A DNA stretch of 64,000 bases, taken from NCBI RefSeq assembly GCF_907164915.1, contig NC_061869.1, positions 24,226,676 to 24,290,675 of the forward strand. The letters are read 5' to 3'. Shown here one piece after another: positions 61,991 through 64,000 of this stretch. Origin of the DNA: Impatiens glandulifera. Lineage: Eukaryota > Streptophyta > Magnoliopsida > Ericales > Balsaminaceae. Both the position numbers and the translations under genes were made by a program. How positions within the stretch are numbered: the first letter of the stretch is position 1; each line of letters opens with the position of its first letter. The notes below the pieces were generated by a model that made no database searches, was not told where the DNA came from, and saw nothing but the letters and a program-made list of their open reading frames with translations.

Positions 61991-62470
61991 TTTTAACTCT
62001 TTTTTTAAAAAGATAATTATATAGACATTAATAGTGTTGATTTTTTTAAATATGAATATATTGATTAACACGAATCTTACTAATTATGACTTCTATTTAA
62101 TTTAAGACGTTTTAAGTGAGAATCAATAACATTTGATCTTTTAGACATCTACCCTTAACATTTATAATACTTAGGGGACATTTGGTTCAAACAAGAGAAT
62201 GAAAACAATAATATAATTGATAGAGTGGGTACAAAAATATATATAATTAATAGAAGTGTAGTGTTTAGTTAGAATTGTGTAATCATTATAATTAAAAATA
62301 TATAATTTTAATATTGTTTAGATCATAATTTTTTTTTTAAATATATAAAATATTCAAGTATTTTATAATTTAATAAAATAATAAAAATATAAACACATAA
62401 TATCAATTAGTCCTACTAATTACATTTTTTTTAACTTATAATAAAAAAAATTAGATGATTTAAACTTTTT
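61990..62470. other. AT-rich intergenic DNA
   Basis: No coding sequence or clear repeat. It is followed by an (AT)n tract at 62,474-62,542. Confidence 0.4.
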
Positions 62471-62544
<74 letters not shown>

Positions 62545-62546
<2 letters not shown>

Positions 62547-62722
62547 TAATGATACATACAACACCCTTATACAGCAACTTCGCATAACACCTACCTCATT
62601 TGAAAAGAAAGATAAAATATATCTTAAAAAAAATACAATAGAGAAAAATATTTTCTCTTTCTTTCCAAATGAGATAGGTGCTATGTGAAGGTGTTGTATA
62701 AAATGTTATATATATCATTACT
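62545..62722. mobile_element. Small foldback MITE, 178 bp
   Basis: The left arm AGTAATGATACATACAACAC and the reverse of the right arm AGTAATGATATATATAACAT continue as pairing arms for about 80 bases (ccta(c/t)ctcattt(g)gaaa(a)gaaag). Nearly the whole element can fold on itself. Confidence 0.7.
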
Positions 62723-63150
62723 CTATATATATATTTGTAAAATTACAAATAAAAAATTATCAATCAAAACATACCTATTACAAACATGGTATATTTTTTT
62801 ATAATAATTTTTATTAAAATATTTTATATTTAACTTTTCTAATATTCTTTAAATAATTTTTTTTTATATAAAACTATTTTTTTCTTTTAAGTTTTTACAT
62901 TTTTATTTTAATTAATTATTATAATTTATTTATTAATATATAATATTTAAAATTAATTATATAAAAATGACTATATTGTTATTAATTATTATTAATTGTA
63001 TTTTATTTTAAATAATTACTTAATATTATTTAAATAAATTCATTTAATAAATAAATTAAAATTATTATTATTTTAATTATAAAATATAAGTAATGTAATT
63101 ATAAAAATATATTTATAATATAATATAATTATAATTAGGAGGGAGGGTGA
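62723..63150. other. AT-rich intergenic DNA
   Basis: Runs of A/T without ORFs or recognisable repeats. Confidence 0.4.
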
Positions 63151-63156
63151 ACATTA

Positions 63157-63687
63157 GACCACCCACAACAGGTGTTAAATGAGGTGTTAAATGAGGACTA
63201 AATGATGCAGCAGGTACAAATTGGTATCAAATTTTGATACTGGTGCAAATTTTATTCTGTGATGTGGCTCAATGACAGCGCTTGGCTGGTGGGTTATTTT
63301 TTTATTTTATTTTCTTTTTTAAATACTACTTTTGCATAATCATTGATCAAAATAAAATAAAAATACATATTATTTTTTATTTTTCAAGATCTATAAATAG
63401 AGATTTGGTTTTTGTCATTTGGACATAAAAAAATTTCTGAAAATTTTCACCATATATCATCTTTGTTTGTATCACTTTTCTTTTGAAATCTTCAAACTCT
63501 TTCATGGATCTATAAATGAAATTATGTGTATATGTTTAAATGATGTGGAATGAGAGAAAATGAAAAAATGTAATTTTGATACCTTAAATAACATTCTGCT
63601 GTATGACATACTAAAAAGTGAGTGTTAAATAAGTGTTAAGCTGTTGCAGGATATTAAATGAAAAAATTTGATATGTTGTAGATAGTC
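63157..63687. mobile_element. Tourist-like MITE, copy 3, with an internal TATA box
   Basis: Ends GACCACCCACAACAG and, in reverse, GACTATCTACAACAT. Flanked by TTA (63,154-63,156 and 63,688-63,690). It contains CTATAAATAG at 63,391-63,400, then a leader-like stretch and an ATGGAT at 63,504 that stops two codons later. This looks like a deletion derivative that kept the promoter and leader of a longer element. Confidence 0.7.
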
Positions 63688-63690
63688 TTA

Positions 63691-64000
63691 TGAGAGGGAA
63701 AGAAGAATAAATGATTAAGGCATGTTTATTGGGCAATCTTTATATTCATGATAGAAAATAAAATAAATTAAGATATTTGGTTAATGAGTTTGATTCCACT
63801 GTATTATTTGATTATCTGATATTAAGGAATCATGTACATACTTATTTTTACCCTCAATTTATAATTTTAAAATAATTCTATGTTAACGAAATTAATTTTC
63901 AAAATTTATATATGAGCTCATTCCACAAAATAAATAAATAAATAAATCATTTAGAAAATAGTGTCGTATCCACCTGATTCAAAAATAATTTAATTACAAT
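63691..64000. other. AT-rich intergenic DNA at the right edge
   Basis: Nothing recognisable beyond an (AAAT)n-like run at 63,926-63,946. Confidence 0.4.

Overview
This window is plant nuclear DNA, almost certainly from a dicot. It is very AT-rich and full of (AT)n tracts. It carries two genuine spliced host genes in very different settings, and everything between them is transposable-element debris of most plant classes: Ty1/copia and Ty3/gypsy Tat-like LTR elements, CACTA, hAT, Tourist-like MITEs, tRNA-derived SINE-like repeats and possible Helitron ends. I see no bacterial, organellar, rRNA or CRISPR sequence. The species cannot be named from sequence alone.

Layout. At 1-2.5 kb, minus strand, lie the first eight coding exons (361 codons) of a secreted family 35 beta-galactosidase that runs off the left edge; both catalytic glutamates are present and a TATA box sits about 50 bases before the start codon. 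From 4.1 to 17.6 kb is decayed retroelement sequence: a Tat/Ogre-like gypsy 5' end (LTR-like leader, primer-binding-like site at 8020, ORF1-like pseudogene at 10-11.2 kb), a copia LTR end with primer site and start of gag (11.5-12.02 kb), then repeat-rich 3' sequence. An 88-bp satellite-like array occupies 18.6-20.9 kb. A MITE lies at 21.5-22.3 kb. A decayed copia element with both LTRs spans 23.1-31.0 kb and contains tandem tRNA-like repeats. A composite CACTA-like element (32,457-38,749) has ATG target duplications, and a second CACTA element (41,235-46,684) has TTA target duplications. The second has an open 510-codon hybrid ORF (N-terminal half of TNP2 joined to a coiled-coil tail) and has picked up one exon of an F-box/LRR gene. 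From 46.7 to 49.3 kb are nested duplications and a 1-kb long-inverted-repeat element.

From 50.9 to 57.8 kb, minus strand, is a complete 12-exon gene for an oligouridylate-binding protein of the UBP1/TIA-1 class (429 codons, three RRMs, one GC-AG intron). Its introns hold a SINE, a hAT MITE with a perfect 8-bp target duplication, and a third MITE relic. Upstream of it are a tandem minisatellite, a Tourist-like MITE family (three copies, TTA target sites), a ZnF-MYM-type hAT transposase relic lacking its catalytic middle, and a small foldback element.

How things fit: the two host genes are unrelated in function (cell-wall galactan modification; nuclear pre-mRNA/stress-granule RNA binding). The rest records insertion, nesting, segmental duplication and microsatellite growth. 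I did not find a clearly new biological system; the most unusual objects are the gene-capturing CACTA hybrid ORF, the tandem CACTA composite, and a duplicated block in which only one copy grew a 111-bp (TA)n tract.
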